Assembly: GCA_016213125.1 (NCBI GenBank)
Contig: JACRBR010000013.1
Coordinates: 1 to 13,235 of the forward strand
Direction: 5' to 3'
DNA from: Chloroflexota bacterium
Lineage (GTDB): Bacteria; Chloroflexota; Dehalococcoidia; DSTF01; JACRBR01
Length of the DNA: 13,235 nucleotides
Below are positions 6,806-13,226 of the stretch, in pieces (within the stretch, counting starts at the first letter, position 1; the number at the start of each line of letters is the position of its first letter). The translations under genes were made by a program, and so were the position numbers. Under the pieces are notes generated by a model, which did no database searches, was not told the DNA's origin, and worked only from the letters and a program-made list of their open reading frames with translations.

Positions 6806-7867
6806 ATGCAGAGCACGGCTATCGGCGAGCGGCAGCGGGTGAGCGCGGGACAGGCGTTTCGGAACTGGCGGCAGGTCATCGCCACCGCGAACCTGGCCTC
6901 CGACGCACCGATGGACCCGATCTCGAAGTGGCTGATCATCACGCGCGCAGCCGTCTTCTCGATGACCTACACGTCGGGGCTCATCGGCGGATTGCTGGCG
7001 GCCGCGGCGAACGACTTCGACATCAACTGGTGGTTCTTCGGGCTGGCGCTGCTGGGAATCGTGATCGCACACGCCTCTAACAACATGATCAACGACTACT
7101 TCGACCTGGAGGGCGGGGTCGACGACATGAACTACCCGCGCGCGCTGTACGCGCCGCACCCCATCCTCTCCGGCATGATCTCGAAGCGCGGCCTGGCGCT
7201 GGCGATCGTCGTCACGAACGTGCTGGACGCAGCGATCATGCTGTACCTCTTCCTCGAGCGCGGGCCCTGGGTGCTCGTCTTCGCGCTCGCGGGGCTGTTT
7301 ATCAGCGCCGGGTACGTGATGAAGCCGATCACGCTGAAGCGCCGCGGGCTGGGCGAGATCGGCGTGTTGATCGTGTGGGGTCCGCTGATGATCGGTGGCA
7401 CCTACTTCGTCGCCGCGGGCGAGTTGCCGGCGTGGGTGTGGGCGGCGTGTGCGCCGTACGCGCTCGTGGTGATGAGCGTCCTCATCGGCAAGCACCTCGA
7501 CAAGTTCGACGTCGACAAGGCCAAGGGCATCAAGACGCTGCCGGTCCTGCTGGGCTACGGCGTCTCGCAGCGGCTCAACCAGATCATCATGGTCGGCTTC
7601 TACGCGGTGGTGGCGGCGCTGGTCGCGACGAGCGTGCTCGCCGTATGGGTGGGGCTCGTGGTGCTGGCCGTTCCGCGGCTGGTGCAGGTGCTGCGAATCT
7701 ACAACAACCCGCGGCCGGCGGAGGCGCCGCCCGGGTACCCCGTGTGGCCGCTGTGGTACGTGTCGGCGGCGTTCTTCTTTAACAAGCGGGCGGGGGAGCT
7801 GTTCGTGGTCGGGCTGATCCTGAACCTGTTCCTTCAGGTCTACGTCAGCGACTTGCTGCCGGGTTAG
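6806..7867 (+). CDS. UbiA-family prenyltransferase, MenA-like
   Basis: This 353-residue integral membrane protein transfers a polyprenyl chain to an aromatic acceptor. It has both Asp-rich metal/diphosphate motifs of the UbiA superfamily: N92-N-M-I-N96-D97-Y-F-D100 followed by GGVDD, and a second motif at about 232-241 (D232-K-F-D235-V-D237-K-A-K-G) followed by IKTLPVLLGYG. The NDYFD and TLPVLLG forms are closest to MenA (DHNA prenyltransferase, menaquinone synthesis), but no men genes are nearby, so the acceptor is open. Several hydrophobic helices are evident (WWFFGLALLGIVIAHA, WVLVFALAGLFISAGYV, YALVVMSVLIG). The frame is open far upstream, antisense to the regulator; ATG 6806 is chosen for its SD, GAGGAG (6795-6800), 5 nt upstream. 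Its 3' end overlaps merR by 23 bp, tail to tail. Confidence 0.88.
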   Translation: MQSTAIGERQRVSAGQAFRNWRQVIATANLASDAPMDPISKWLIITRAAVFSMTYTSGLIGGLLAAAANDFDINWWFFGLALLGIVIAHASNNMINDYFDLEGGVDDMNYPRALYAPHPILSGMISKRGLALAIVVTNVLDAAIMLYLFLERGPWVLVFALAGLFISAGYVMKPITLKRRGLGEIGVLIVWGPLMIGGTYFVAAGELPAWVWAACAPYALVVMSVLIGKHLDKFDVDKAKGIKTLPVLLGYGVSQRLNQIIMVGFYAVVAALVATSVLAVWVGLVVLAVPRLVQVLRIYNNPRPAEAPPGYPVWPLWYVSAAFFFNKRAGELFVVGLILNLFLQVYVSDLLPG

Positions 7868-8324
7868 GCCTGGCGGCGGATGACCGCCGCGAGCCGCGAG
7901 CGACGGCGGTGGCCACGTCGCCCACGACAAGATCGACGCAGCGGCAGCGCATGGGAGCAGCCGCGCGCGGCGTCATTTCGACGATCCCGGCGTGGAGGGC
8001 CGCGAGTGTCCGCCGAGTGTGTCGCAGGACCGCGATCCGCTCCGTCAATTCCGACTGAGTGTCCTCGATTGTGGTCAGCAGCGCGGCCCGGAGGCGTCCG
8101 CACGTTCCATCATGCGCGAACGTCACCAGCCGCTCGATCTCCGGTAGCGGAAGGCCGAGCTCGCGCAGTCCTTTGGCGAATCTCAGCACAGCAACATGTT
8201 CGCCGGTGTAATCCCGGTACCCGTTCTGACGGCGCGGTGGTGAGGGGACGACGCGCCGGCGCTCATAGAACCGGATCGTCTCGGGCTTCAAGCCGCTGGC
8301 ATTGCCTGCCTGGCGTATGTTCAT
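7845..8324 (-). CDS. MerR-family metal-responsive regulator, likely controlling merB
   Basis: This 159-residue MerR-family activator has an N-terminal winged helix (IRQAGNASGLKPETIRFYERR, about 3-23, then NGYRDYT and LRFAKGLRELGLPLPEI), a dimerisation helix (about 80-112) and a C-terminal metal loop. Cysteines are C75 (DGTCGR), C127 and C129 (MRCRCVD). Classic MerR uses one Cys at the head of the dimer helix and two in the loop. Here the loop pair is CxC, more tightly spaced, so Hg(II) is the likely but unproven ligand. The position divergent from merB, with a 19-bp-spacer promoter between them, supports a mer role. I prefer ATG 8324 (SD AAGGAGG, complement of 8331-8337, 6 nt away) over the adjoining GTG 8327. 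The Arg-rich C-terminal tail is antisense to the end of the prenyltransferase gene. Confidence 0.82.
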   Translation of the reverse strand: MNIRQAGNASGLKPETIRFYERRRVVPSPPRRQNGYRDYTGEHVAVLRFAKGLRELGLPLPEIERLVTFAHDGTCGRLRAALLTTIEDTQSELTERIAVLRHTRRTLAALHAGIVEMTPRAAAPMRCRCVDLVVGDVATAVARGSRRSSAARPNPAASR

Positions 8325-8335
8325 CACGTGCCTCC

Positions 8336-8366
8336 TTGACCTTGAAGTTACTACAACCTTTAGCCT
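8336..8366 (+). promoter_or_regulatory. MerR-type promoter/operator for merB
   Basis: The -35 TTGACC (8336-8341) and -10 TAGCCT (8361-8366) are separated by exactly 19 bp, the over-long spacer characteristic of promoters activated by MerR proteins through DNA untwisting. The spacer region carries an imperfect dyad (CTTGAAGTT against AACCTTTAG). The -35 overlaps the merR SD on the other strand, so bound regulator could also limit its own expression. Confidence 0.75.
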
Positions 8367-8388
8367 TTCACGGAAAGGAGACCGTCCG

Positions 8389-9018
8389 ATGAGTCAAACG
8401 GAGCTGGCCCATCGCTTCATCCTGGACACATTCACGCAGACGGGATGTTCGCCGTCTCTCCTGGACATACAGCGGCGGTTCGAGCTGGCGGCGGAGGAGG
8501 ACGCGCTGGCGCTTCTGGAGGAGCTGGAGGGGAGGGGCCTTATCCATCGCACGGCCGGGGACCGCCGTGTGACGCACGCCTACCCGTTCTCGAACCTGCC
8601 GACCAGCCACCGCGTGAGGATTTCAGGCGGGCCGGAGGTCTTTGCGATGTGCGCGATCGATGCGCTCGGGATCCCGTTCATGCTGAAGCGTGACGCGGCC
8701 ATCAGCTCGGCGTGCGAGCAGTGCGGGTCGCGCATATCGGTGGAAATCGCGAAGCAGACAGTCATCGCGAGTTCGCCCGCCGGAATGGTCGTGTGGGTGG
8801 GCAAGGTGTCTGCGGGCTGCGTCCCGGCGAACGACCTTTGTCCCGATCTGAACTTCTTCTGCGCGGCCGGGGATCTCGATGCGTGGAGGATGGCGCGCGA
8901 GGAACCTGACGGCACAATATTGACTCTTGAACAGGCCGTCGTTAGTGCGCGTCGAATCTTCGAGGACCTGCTCAACACATCCGAGTTTCACCTTCCCACA
9001 CCGGGTGGAGGGGCATGA
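8389..9018 (+). CDS. merB: Organomercurial lyase MerB
   Basis: This 209-residue cytoplasmic enzyme cleaves the carbon-mercury bond of compounds such as methylmercury by protonolysis, releasing Hg(II). Its length matches plasmid MerB (212). The catalytic residues are conserved in context: C88 and D91 in MCAIDALGIPFML (C96 and D99 of the classic enzyme) and C158 in LNFFCAAGD (C159). A further pair, CEQCG at about 109-113, covers the site of the structural Cys. An N-terminal winged-helix-like region (about 1-60) is present as in the family. ATG 8389 has the SD AAAGGAG (8374-8380), 8 nt away. It is divergent from merR and overlaps the next gene by ATGA. No mercuric reductase follows, so the fate of released Hg(II) is unclear. 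Confidence 0.93.
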   Translation: MSQTELAHRFILDTFTQTGCSPSLLDIQRRFELAAEEDALALLEELEGRGLIHRTAGDRRVTHAYPFSNLPTSHRVRISGGPEVFAMCAIDALGIPFMLKRDAAISSACEQCGSRISVEIAKQTVIASSPAGMVVWVGKVSAGCVPANDLCPDLNFFCAAGDLDAWRMAREEPDGTILTLEQAVVSARRIFEDLLNTSEFHLPTPGGGA

Positions 9019-9506
9019 TGGAACCATGTGCCTGTCCTAGCAGCGCGGGGGCCTCGACCTGTGATCGAACGCCTGTTCCGGCCGCCGACAACACGTGCCC
9101 GTCGTGTGGTCAGGCCGGTAAGCGCGTGGAATCACAAACACTCAAGGGGCTGCTGGCAGTTCCGCTCACCCAACTACGCGACGTCGAGTACCGCTTCTGC
9201 CGGACGCTGGACTGTGCCGTCGTCTACTTTAGCGTCGACGGCGTACAGCAGTTCGCGGAAGACGCGATTCGTGAGCGCGTCTTCCAGAAGCACGCGGCGG
9301 ACGATGCCGCGCTCGTCTGCTATTGCTTCCGCCACACGGTTGGGGTTGTGAGGTCCCAACGCGGGGGAACGAACAGCGGAGACGTTGTAGCGGCAATCCA
9401 GGCGGGTATACAGGCCGGGCAGTGCGCATGTGACATCCGGAACCCGCAGGGCAGCTGCTGTCTTGGCAACGTCCGCGCCGTCGCTGACTCCGGTCGCGAC
9501 TCCTGA
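9015..9506 (+). CDS. Cys-rich CopZ-like [2Fe-2S]/zinc protein linked to merB
   Basis: This 163-residue protein has 13 cysteines. Its pattern matches the N-terminal domain of archaeal-type CopZ: CPSCG at 28-32, FCRTLDCAVVYF (C62, C67), CYCF (C102, C104), and CACDIRNPQGSCCLG (C137, C139, C148, C149). In Archaeoglobus CopZ that domain binds a [2Fe-2S] cluster and zinc ahead of a copper-binding HMA domain. Here there is no HMA domain, and the N-terminus adds three more cysteines (C5, C7, C16). The start ATG 9015 overlaps the merB stop as ATGA; ATG 9018 is also possible, with GGAGG at 9007-9011. Coupling to merB suggests it binds, delivers or reduces metal released by MerB. That role is inference; the fold assignment is by motif memory. 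Confidence 0.75.
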   Translation: MMEPCACPSSAGASTCDRTPVPAADNTCPSCGQAGKRVESQTLKGLLAVPLTQLRDVEYRFCRTLDCAVVYFSVDGVQQFAEDAIRERVFQKHAADDAALVCYCFRHTVGVVRSQRGGTNSGDVVAAIQAGIQAGQCACDIRNPQGSCCLGNVRAVADSGRDS

Positions 9507-9511
9507 ATGGT

Positions 9512-9527
9512 GCTGACTGCAGTCAGC
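9512..9527. repeat. Perfect 16-bp palindrome after the mer genes
   Basis: GCTGACTGCAGTCAGC is perfectly self-complementary and starts 5 bp after the stop of the CopZ-like gene. With no T-tract it is not a standard terminator. It lies about 58 bp upstream of the ssuD -35 and could be an operator, or it could stabilise the mer transcript end. A weaker stem, CGGTTT/AAACCG, lies at 9532-9550. Confidence 0.5.
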
Positions 9528-9584
9528 GCACGCGGTTTCGCCCTAAAACCGGGCATCTCGCGCGCGCGTCCGTTTCCGGCCTGA

Positions 9585-9613
9585 TTGAGCCGCCGGGCGG
9601 GCGCGCCTATACT
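9585..9613 (+). promoter_or_regulatory. Sigma-70-type promoter of ssuD
   Basis: TTGAGC (9585-9590) and TATACT (9608-9613) are separated by 17 bp, with four and five of six matches to consensus. The start point would be near 9620, giving a leader of roughly 27 nt with GGAG (9636-9639) before ATG 9647. This is the clearest housekeeping-type promoter in the window. Confidence 0.65.
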
Positions 9614-9646
9614 CCCCCACATCTTCCCCGCGAATGGAGCGCACAC

Positions 9647-10732
9647 ATGACGACCATCGACTTCGGCTGGTTTCTTCCCACTATGGGCGATACCGAGACG
9701 ATCGGCCCGCCGACGCGCGACGCAACGATCGACTATCTGACGACGTGCGCGAAGGCGGCGGAGGACGCGGGGTTCGGATTCATGCTGGTGCCGGTGGGGA
9801 CGACGTGCGAGGACGCGTGGCTGGCCTCGACGGCGGTGGCGGCACGCACGGAGAAGATGAAGTTCCTGGTGGCGATGCGGCCCGGGTTCATCGCGCCGAC
9901 GGTCGCGGCGAAGATGTCGAACACGATGGACCAGCTGAGTCAGGGGCGCGTGATCATCAACGTGGTGACGGGCGGCTTCCCGCACGAGCAGGCGGCGGAC
10001 GGCGACTTCATGGAGCACGACGAGCGGTACGCGCGCACGCAGGAGTTCATGCAGGTGGTGAACAAGGCGTGGACCGAGCCGCGCTCGTGGAGCCACGAGG
10101 GGAAGTACTACAAGGTCGAGAAGGGGAACGTCTTCCCGAAGCCGTACCAGAAGCCGCGGCCGCCGTGGTACTTCGGCGGGGCCTCGGAGGAGGGAAAGCG
10201 CGTCGGGGCGGAAGAGGCGGACGTGTACCTGCTGTGGGGCGAGACGATCCCGATGGTGCGGGAGCGCATCGCCGACATGCGGGTGCGCGCGGCGAGGCGG
10301 GGGCGGACGCTGCGGTTCGGGATCCGGCTGCTGGTGGTGGCGCGAGAGACGGACGCGGAGGCGATCGCGGCGGCGGAGTCGCTGGTGGCGGAGGTGCCGG
10401 ACAGCTTCGAGGGCATGATGAAGAAGCACCAGAGCGGCGCCGACAGCGAGGGCGAGAAGCGCCAGCAGATGCTTCGCGAGCAGGGCGACTGGGTGGGGCC
10501 GAACCTGTGGACCGGCATTGGGCGGGCGCGGCTGGGCGTGGGCCTCGCGCTCGTCGGTTCCGGCGAGAGCGTGGCGGCGCGCATCCGCGAATACGTGGCG
10601 GAAGGCATCGATACGTTCATCTTCTCGGGCTACGCGCACCTGGAGGAGTCCCAGCGTTTCGGCAAGTACGTGATGCCGCTGTTCAGCGGACAGACGAGCG
10701 TGGACAGCGGACAGCTGGTTCGTAGTTCGTGA
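9647..10732 (+). CDS. ssuD: FMNH2-dependent alkanesulfonate monooxygenase
   Basis: This 361-residue bacterial-luciferase-type (LLM class) flavin monooxygenase most likely releases sulfite from alkanesulfonates, using reduced flavin supplied by the next gene's product. It follows E. coli SsuD closely: FGWFLPTMGD at the start, GTTCEDAW with Cys at position 54 as in SsuD, KFLVAMRPG, APTVAAK, LSQGRVIINVVTGG, WYFGGAS, EADVYLLWGE, RFGIRLLVV, PNLWTGIGRARLG, and TFIFSGYAHLEE near the end. The last 14 residues or so after MPLFSG (QTSVDSGQ) look like a recent tail and coincide with a 10-bp direct repeat. ATG 9647 has GGAG 7 nt upstream and its own promoter. No ssuABC transporter lies in the window, so uptake must be encoded elsewhere. 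The exact sulfonate range is unknown. Confidence 0.9.
   Translation: MTTIDFGWFLPTMGDTETIGPPTRDATIDYLTTCAKAAEDAGFGFMLVPVGTTCEDAWLASTAVAARTEKMKFLVAMRPGFIAPTVAAKMSNTMDQLSQGRVIINVVTGGFPHEQAADGDFMEHDERYARTQEFMQVVNKAWTEPRSWSHEGKYYKVEKGNVFPKPYQKPRPPWYFGGASEEGKRVGAEEADVYLLWGETIPMVRERIADMRVRAARRGRTLRFGIRLLVVARETDAEAIAAAESLVAEVPDSFEGMMKKHQSGADSEGEKRQQMLREQGDWVGPNLWTGIGRARLGVGLALVGSGESVAARIREYVAEGIDTFIFSGYAHLEESQRFGKYVMPLFSGQTSVDSGQLVRSS
10684..10714 (+). repeat. Short direct repeat in the ssuD 3' end
   Basis: CAGCGGACAG occurs at 10684-10693 and again at 10705-10714, with a partial copy (GTGGACAG) in between. It encodes the extra C-terminal residues of SsuD. The sequence resembles the CTGTCC/ACTGTC-type intergenic motifs common in repeat-rich genomes, like the AACTGT cluster at 11416. 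This suggests repeat DNA was captured into the reading frame. Confidence 0.45.
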
Positions 10733-11268
10733 TGTCTGCCTCGACGCTCGAGATGAAGGCTGTCGCGATCTCGGGTTCGCCGCGAGCACCCTCGAAGTCG
10801 AAGACACTGGCGGAGCTGATGCTGGCCGCGCTCGAAGAGCAGGGCTGCACGACGAGCATGATCGACGTGGCAGAGCTGCCGGCGGAGGCGTTGCTGGCGC
10901 GCAAGCCCACGCTGGAAATCGACGCGGCGGTGTCGGCAGTCGCGGCTGCGCGCATCATCGTCGCGGCGACGCCGACGTACCGGGCGCTGTACACGGGCGC
11001 GCTGAAGTGCCTGTTCGACCTCATGCCGCCGGCTGCGCTGGCGGGCAAGATCTGCGTGCCGATCCAGACGGCGGCCGCCCCGCAGCACTTCCTCGCGATC
11101 GACTACGGCTTCCGGCCGCTGTTCGCGAGCCTGGACGGCGTGTCCATCGCAGGCGTGCATGCGACAGACGAGCAGTTCGTCGACGGACAGCCGAACGAGA
11201 AGGTACGCCAGCGGGTGCGGGATGTAGCGCTGGTTGCCGTCACGCTCGGCGGTGCCATGGGCGGGTAG
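10732..11268 (+). CDS. ssuE: NAD(P)H-dependent FMN reductase, SsuE-like
   Basis: This flavodoxin-like FMN reductase of 178 residues supplies FMNH2 to the monooxygenase encoded just upstream. Evidence: the N-terminal phosphate-binding loop AISGSPRAPSKSKTL (GSPR at 15-18), ATPTYRALYTGALKCLFDLMP, which matches the SsuE core, LAGKICVPIQTAA, and HFLAIDYGFRPLFASL. The start is uncertain: ATG 10732 overlaps the ssuD stop as TGATG and fits translational coupling, the preceding GTG 10729 is also in frame, and ATG 10753 (MKAVAISGSP) would match the family N-terminus most tightly. None has a strong SD, which again favours coupling. Sulfonate-derived sulfite would enter cysteine synthesis. Confidence 0.9.
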   Translation: MSASTLEMKAVAISGSPRAPSKSKTLAELMLAALEEQGCTTSMIDVAELPAEALLARKPTLEIDAAVSAVAAARIIVAATPTYRALYTGALKCLFDLMPPAALAGKICVPIQTAAAPQHFLAIDYGFRPLFASLDGVSIAGVHATDEQFVDGQPNEKVRQRVRDVALVAVTLGGAMGG

Positions 11269-11278
11269 GCTCTTACGC

Positions 11279-11313
11279 AGCAAGGAGGCAAATAGCTAAG
11301 GCCACCTCTTGCT
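11279..11313 (+). terminator. Weak hairpin after ssuE
   Basis: AGCAAG-G-AGG (11279-11288) pairs with CCTCTTGCT (11305-11313), a 9-bp stem with one bulged G, starting 11 bp after the ssuE stop. The pyrimidine-rich tract that follows is not a true T-run, so termination is uncertain. Confidence 0.25.
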
Positions 11314-11405
11314 CTCTGCCCTCTGCTCCTTGTCCTTGCTCTTTGCTCTTTGTCCTTCGCCCTTTGCCCCTTTGCCCCTTTGCTCTTGCCCCTTTGCCCT
11401 TTGCC
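11305..11405 (+). repeat. Degenerate CCCTTTG-type tandem repeat tract
   Basis: About 100 bp are built from 7-8-nt units (CTCTTTG, CCCTTTG, CCCCTTTG, CTCCTTG). The + strand carries almost only C and T, with a G closing each unit and essentially no A. It is clearly unlike the surrounding coding sequence and holds no credible gene. The variable unit length suggests slippage or decay of a tandem array. Confidence 0.75.
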
Positions 11406-11415
11406 GTCGTGACGG

Positions 11416-11442
11416 AACTGTCAACTGTATACCGTGAACTGT
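11416..11442 (+). repeat. Triple AACTGT motif upstream of the HAD gene
   Basis: AACTGT occurs at 11416-11421, 11423-11428 and 11437-11442, around TATACCGTG. It directly follows the CCCTTTG tract and ends 11 bp before the HAD start codon, so it occupies the promoter position. It could be part of the same intergenic repeat element or an operator array. Confidence 0.5.
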
Positions 11443-11453
11443 AGACTCCCGAC

Positions 11454-12008
11454 ATGCGCATCGGGTTTGATTTCGACGGGGTGTTGTGTCCGACGCCGTT
11501 CGGGCGGCTGGCGGTGCACGCGCCGTCGCCGGTCGAGGACCTGCCGCCCGACTACGCGGCGCTGTACGAACGGCGGGCGGCCGTGAACCCGCTGCGGTTG
11601 GCGCTGGAGTACCTGCGGTTCTCGTGGCGGGGCGCGGCGAAAGACGGCGGCGCGGTGTTGCGGGAGCTGGCGGCGCACCACGAGCTGTACATCGTCACGG
11701 GGCGGAGCCGGAAGGGCGAGGCGCTGATGGAGCACTGGCTGCGGGCGCGCGGCTGGCGCGACTGCTTCTCGGGCATCTGGATGGCGCCGAGCGGTCTGCG
11801 GCCGCCGCAGCACAAGCTCGCGGTGGCGAAGATGATGGGCATCGACGCGCACATCGACGACGATCCCCGCACGGCGTACCACCTGGCGAAGCACGGCGTG
11901 CGTTCGTACCTGCTGGACCACGCGGGGGCGCACGGCGACCTGCCTCTCCCGGAGGGCTGCACCCTGGTGCGCTCGCTGGCGGAATTCGCGCAGGCGATCA
12001 GGGCGTAG
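11454..12008 (+). CDS. HAD-superfamily hydrolase, nucleotidase-like
   Basis: This 184-residue cytoplasmic phosphohydrolase has all four HAD motifs: I, D6-F-D8-G-V-L with nucleophile D6; II, the T82 region (YIVTGRS); III, the lysine in PPQHKLAVAK; and IV, DDDPRTA at 135-141. The insertion between motifs I and II (about 15-70, with LPPDYAALYERR and LEYLRFSWRG) is the C1-type cap of the 5'(3')-deoxyribonucleotidase (NT5C)-like branch, so a nucleotide or small phosphate ester is a reasonable substrate guess. ATG 11454 has no SD. A TAGACT box ends 6 nt before it, which could mean a leaderless transcript. The last 11 bp overlap the 3' end of the convergent CapA gene. Confidence 0.83.
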   Translation: MRIGFDFDGVLCPTPFGRLAVHAPSPVEDLPPDYAALYERRAAVNPLRLALEYLRFSWRGAAKDGGAVLRELAAHHELYIVTGRSRKGEALMEHWLRARGWRDCFSGIWMAPSGLRPPQHKLAVAKMMGIDAHIDDDPRTAYHLAKHGVRSYLLDHAGAHGDLPLPEGCTLVRSLAEFAQAIRA

Positions 12009-13128
12009 TCACCGGCACCGGTGGGGTGGGCTGCGGTATCGGCGTCGGTGCGATGGCAGCGCTCGCGGTCTCGATGCGATCGAGGATCTGCACAGCCTCA
12101 TCGCCCTCCGCCACGCGTGGCTGGTACTCGTCGTAGATGTGGATGGGCGTGTACTTCGTGCCGGTCACGCGCGTGCCGGAGAACGTGATCTGCAGGATGG
12201 CGCCCTGCTGCGTTTCCAGCGACCAGTCCTGATCGAATACGAAGTTCCCGAGCGCGTAGGCGACGAACGTCGAGCCGATCTGCTCGTGCGCCTGCACCCA
12301 GTGCGGGTGGTTGCCAATGACTAGATCGGCGCCGGCGGCCGCGGCGGCGCGCGCGAACTCGCTCTGGCGCTCGGACGGGTCGGCGGTGTACTCGCTGCCC
12401 CAGTGCGGCATGACGACGACGACGTTCGCGACCTTGCGCGCGTTGGCGATGTCCTCGCCGACGGTGGCCGGGTCCATGGGCGCGCTTCCGGCAGCGGCTT
12501 CGGTCGCGTGGTAGTAGGCGGCGATGTCGTCGTAGGCGAGGAAGGCGAAGTACACGCCGTTGCGCTCGATGACGACGGGCCTGCGTGCCTCCGCGAGGTC
12601 CGCACCGGAACCGACGGACTGGATGCCCGCGGCGCTGAGGTTGGTGGCGGTGTCCAGCATCGCCTGGTCGCCGCACGCTGCCGCGCCGCAGTCCTTGATG
12701 TGGTTGGCGGCGTGTGCGATGACGTCGTATCCGGCGTACTTCAGGCCGCCGGCGACGGCCGCCACGCCGCCGAGGCTGAAGGTCTCGATGCAGCCGGTGG
12801 GGACAACGGCATCGGAGATAGTGGAGTCGAGGGCGCCGATGGTGATATCGGCGGCCGTTAGCGTGTCGTGCATGGCCTGGAACGGGAGTGTCCAGTCGCC
12901 GCCGAGCGAGGTGACGGCGGCGTCCGTGCAGCGGGCAGGGATGATGTCGCCGGTGAAGAGCAGGGTCGTCGTAGGTTCGACGGTCGGGACGGACGTGGCG
13001 GTCTCGGCCGGCAAGCCCCCGGCGGCGATGTCTGATGCCGGTGTCTGCGTCGGATCCGTATCGGAGGCGATGCCGCAGGCAGCGAGCAGCGCCGTGGCCG
13101 CCGCGAGGAGCGCGAGACGCATGAACAT
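11998..13128 (-). CDS. CapA-family (PGA_cap) lipoprotein, metallophosphatase fold
   Basis: This 376-residue exported lipoprotein has a signal peptide at 1-17 and a good lipobox, LAAC, with C18 lipidated. A Thr/Pro-rich linker (about 22-54) is followed by the CapA/poly-gamma-glutamate domain with a calcineurin-like core: LLFTGD (D61), the AANH site (N142-H143), FLAYDD, VVVMPHWGSEY, GADLVIGNHPHWVQ and YALGNFVFDQ. The tail is Pro/Thr-rich (PTPIPQPTPPVPVTTP), perhaps wall-spanning. In Bacillus, CapA takes part in polyglutamate capsule synthesis, but most stand-alone members have no known substrate, and no capBC genes are here. ATG 13128 has no strong SD; ATG 13122 (residue 3) is an equal alternative. 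Extra Cys residues (C67, C113, C147) may form disulfides. Confidence 0.87.
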   Translation of the reverse strand: MFMRLALLAAATALLAACGIASDTDPTQTPASDIAAGGLPAETATSVPTVEPTTTLLFTGDIIPARCTDAAVTSLGGDWTLPFQAMHDTLTAADITIGALDSTISDAVVPTGCIETFSLGGVAAVAGGLKYAGYDVIAHAANHIKDCGAAACGDQAMLDTATNLSAAGIQSVGSGADLAEARRPVVIERNGVYFAFLAYDDIAAYYHATEAAAGSAPMDPATVGEDIANARKVANVVVVMPHWGSEYTADPSERQSEFARAAAAAGADLVIGNHPHWVQAHEQIGSTFVAYALGNFVFDQDWSLETQQGAILQITFSGTRVTGTKYTPIHIYDEYQPRVAEGDEAVQILDRIETASAAIAPTPIPQPTPPVPVTTP

Positions 13129-13180
13129 CGCCCCGAGGGTACCCTACCGATCCATCGCCCCGCGACCGGCCATCGACACC

Positions 13181-13203
13181 GCAGCGCGGGCTTTCAGCCC
13201 GCG
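13181..13203. repeat. Dispersed palindromic intergenic repeat, copy 2
   Basis: This is base-for-base identical over 23 bp to the copy at 1193-1215, including the loop TTC and the leading GCAG. The sequences beyond the repeat differ (TGTTCGG after copy 1, CGTAATA here), which marks the unit boundary. It lies between the divergent CapA gene and the gene starting at 13227. Confidence 0.75.
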
Positions 13204-13226
13204 CGTAATACGAAGGAGCACACACC

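Noticed and set aside
6734..7930. A 398-codon open frame on the minus strand across the prenyltransferase gene
   Set aside because: Composition is dominated by Arg, Asp, His and Gln with no domain; it mirrors the real membrane-protein gene.
8364..8378. Hairpin CCTTTC-acg-GAAAGG covering the merB SD as a translational switch
   Set aside because: The predicted MerR-type -10 at 8361-8366 places transcription start near 8373, inside the hairpin, so the 5' arm would not be in the mRNA.
9320..10807. A 495-codon open frame on the minus strand across ssuD
   Set aside because: It is a GC-rich antisense shadow with Arg/Pro/His-rich composition, no SD and no family resemblance; ssuD on + is unmistakable.
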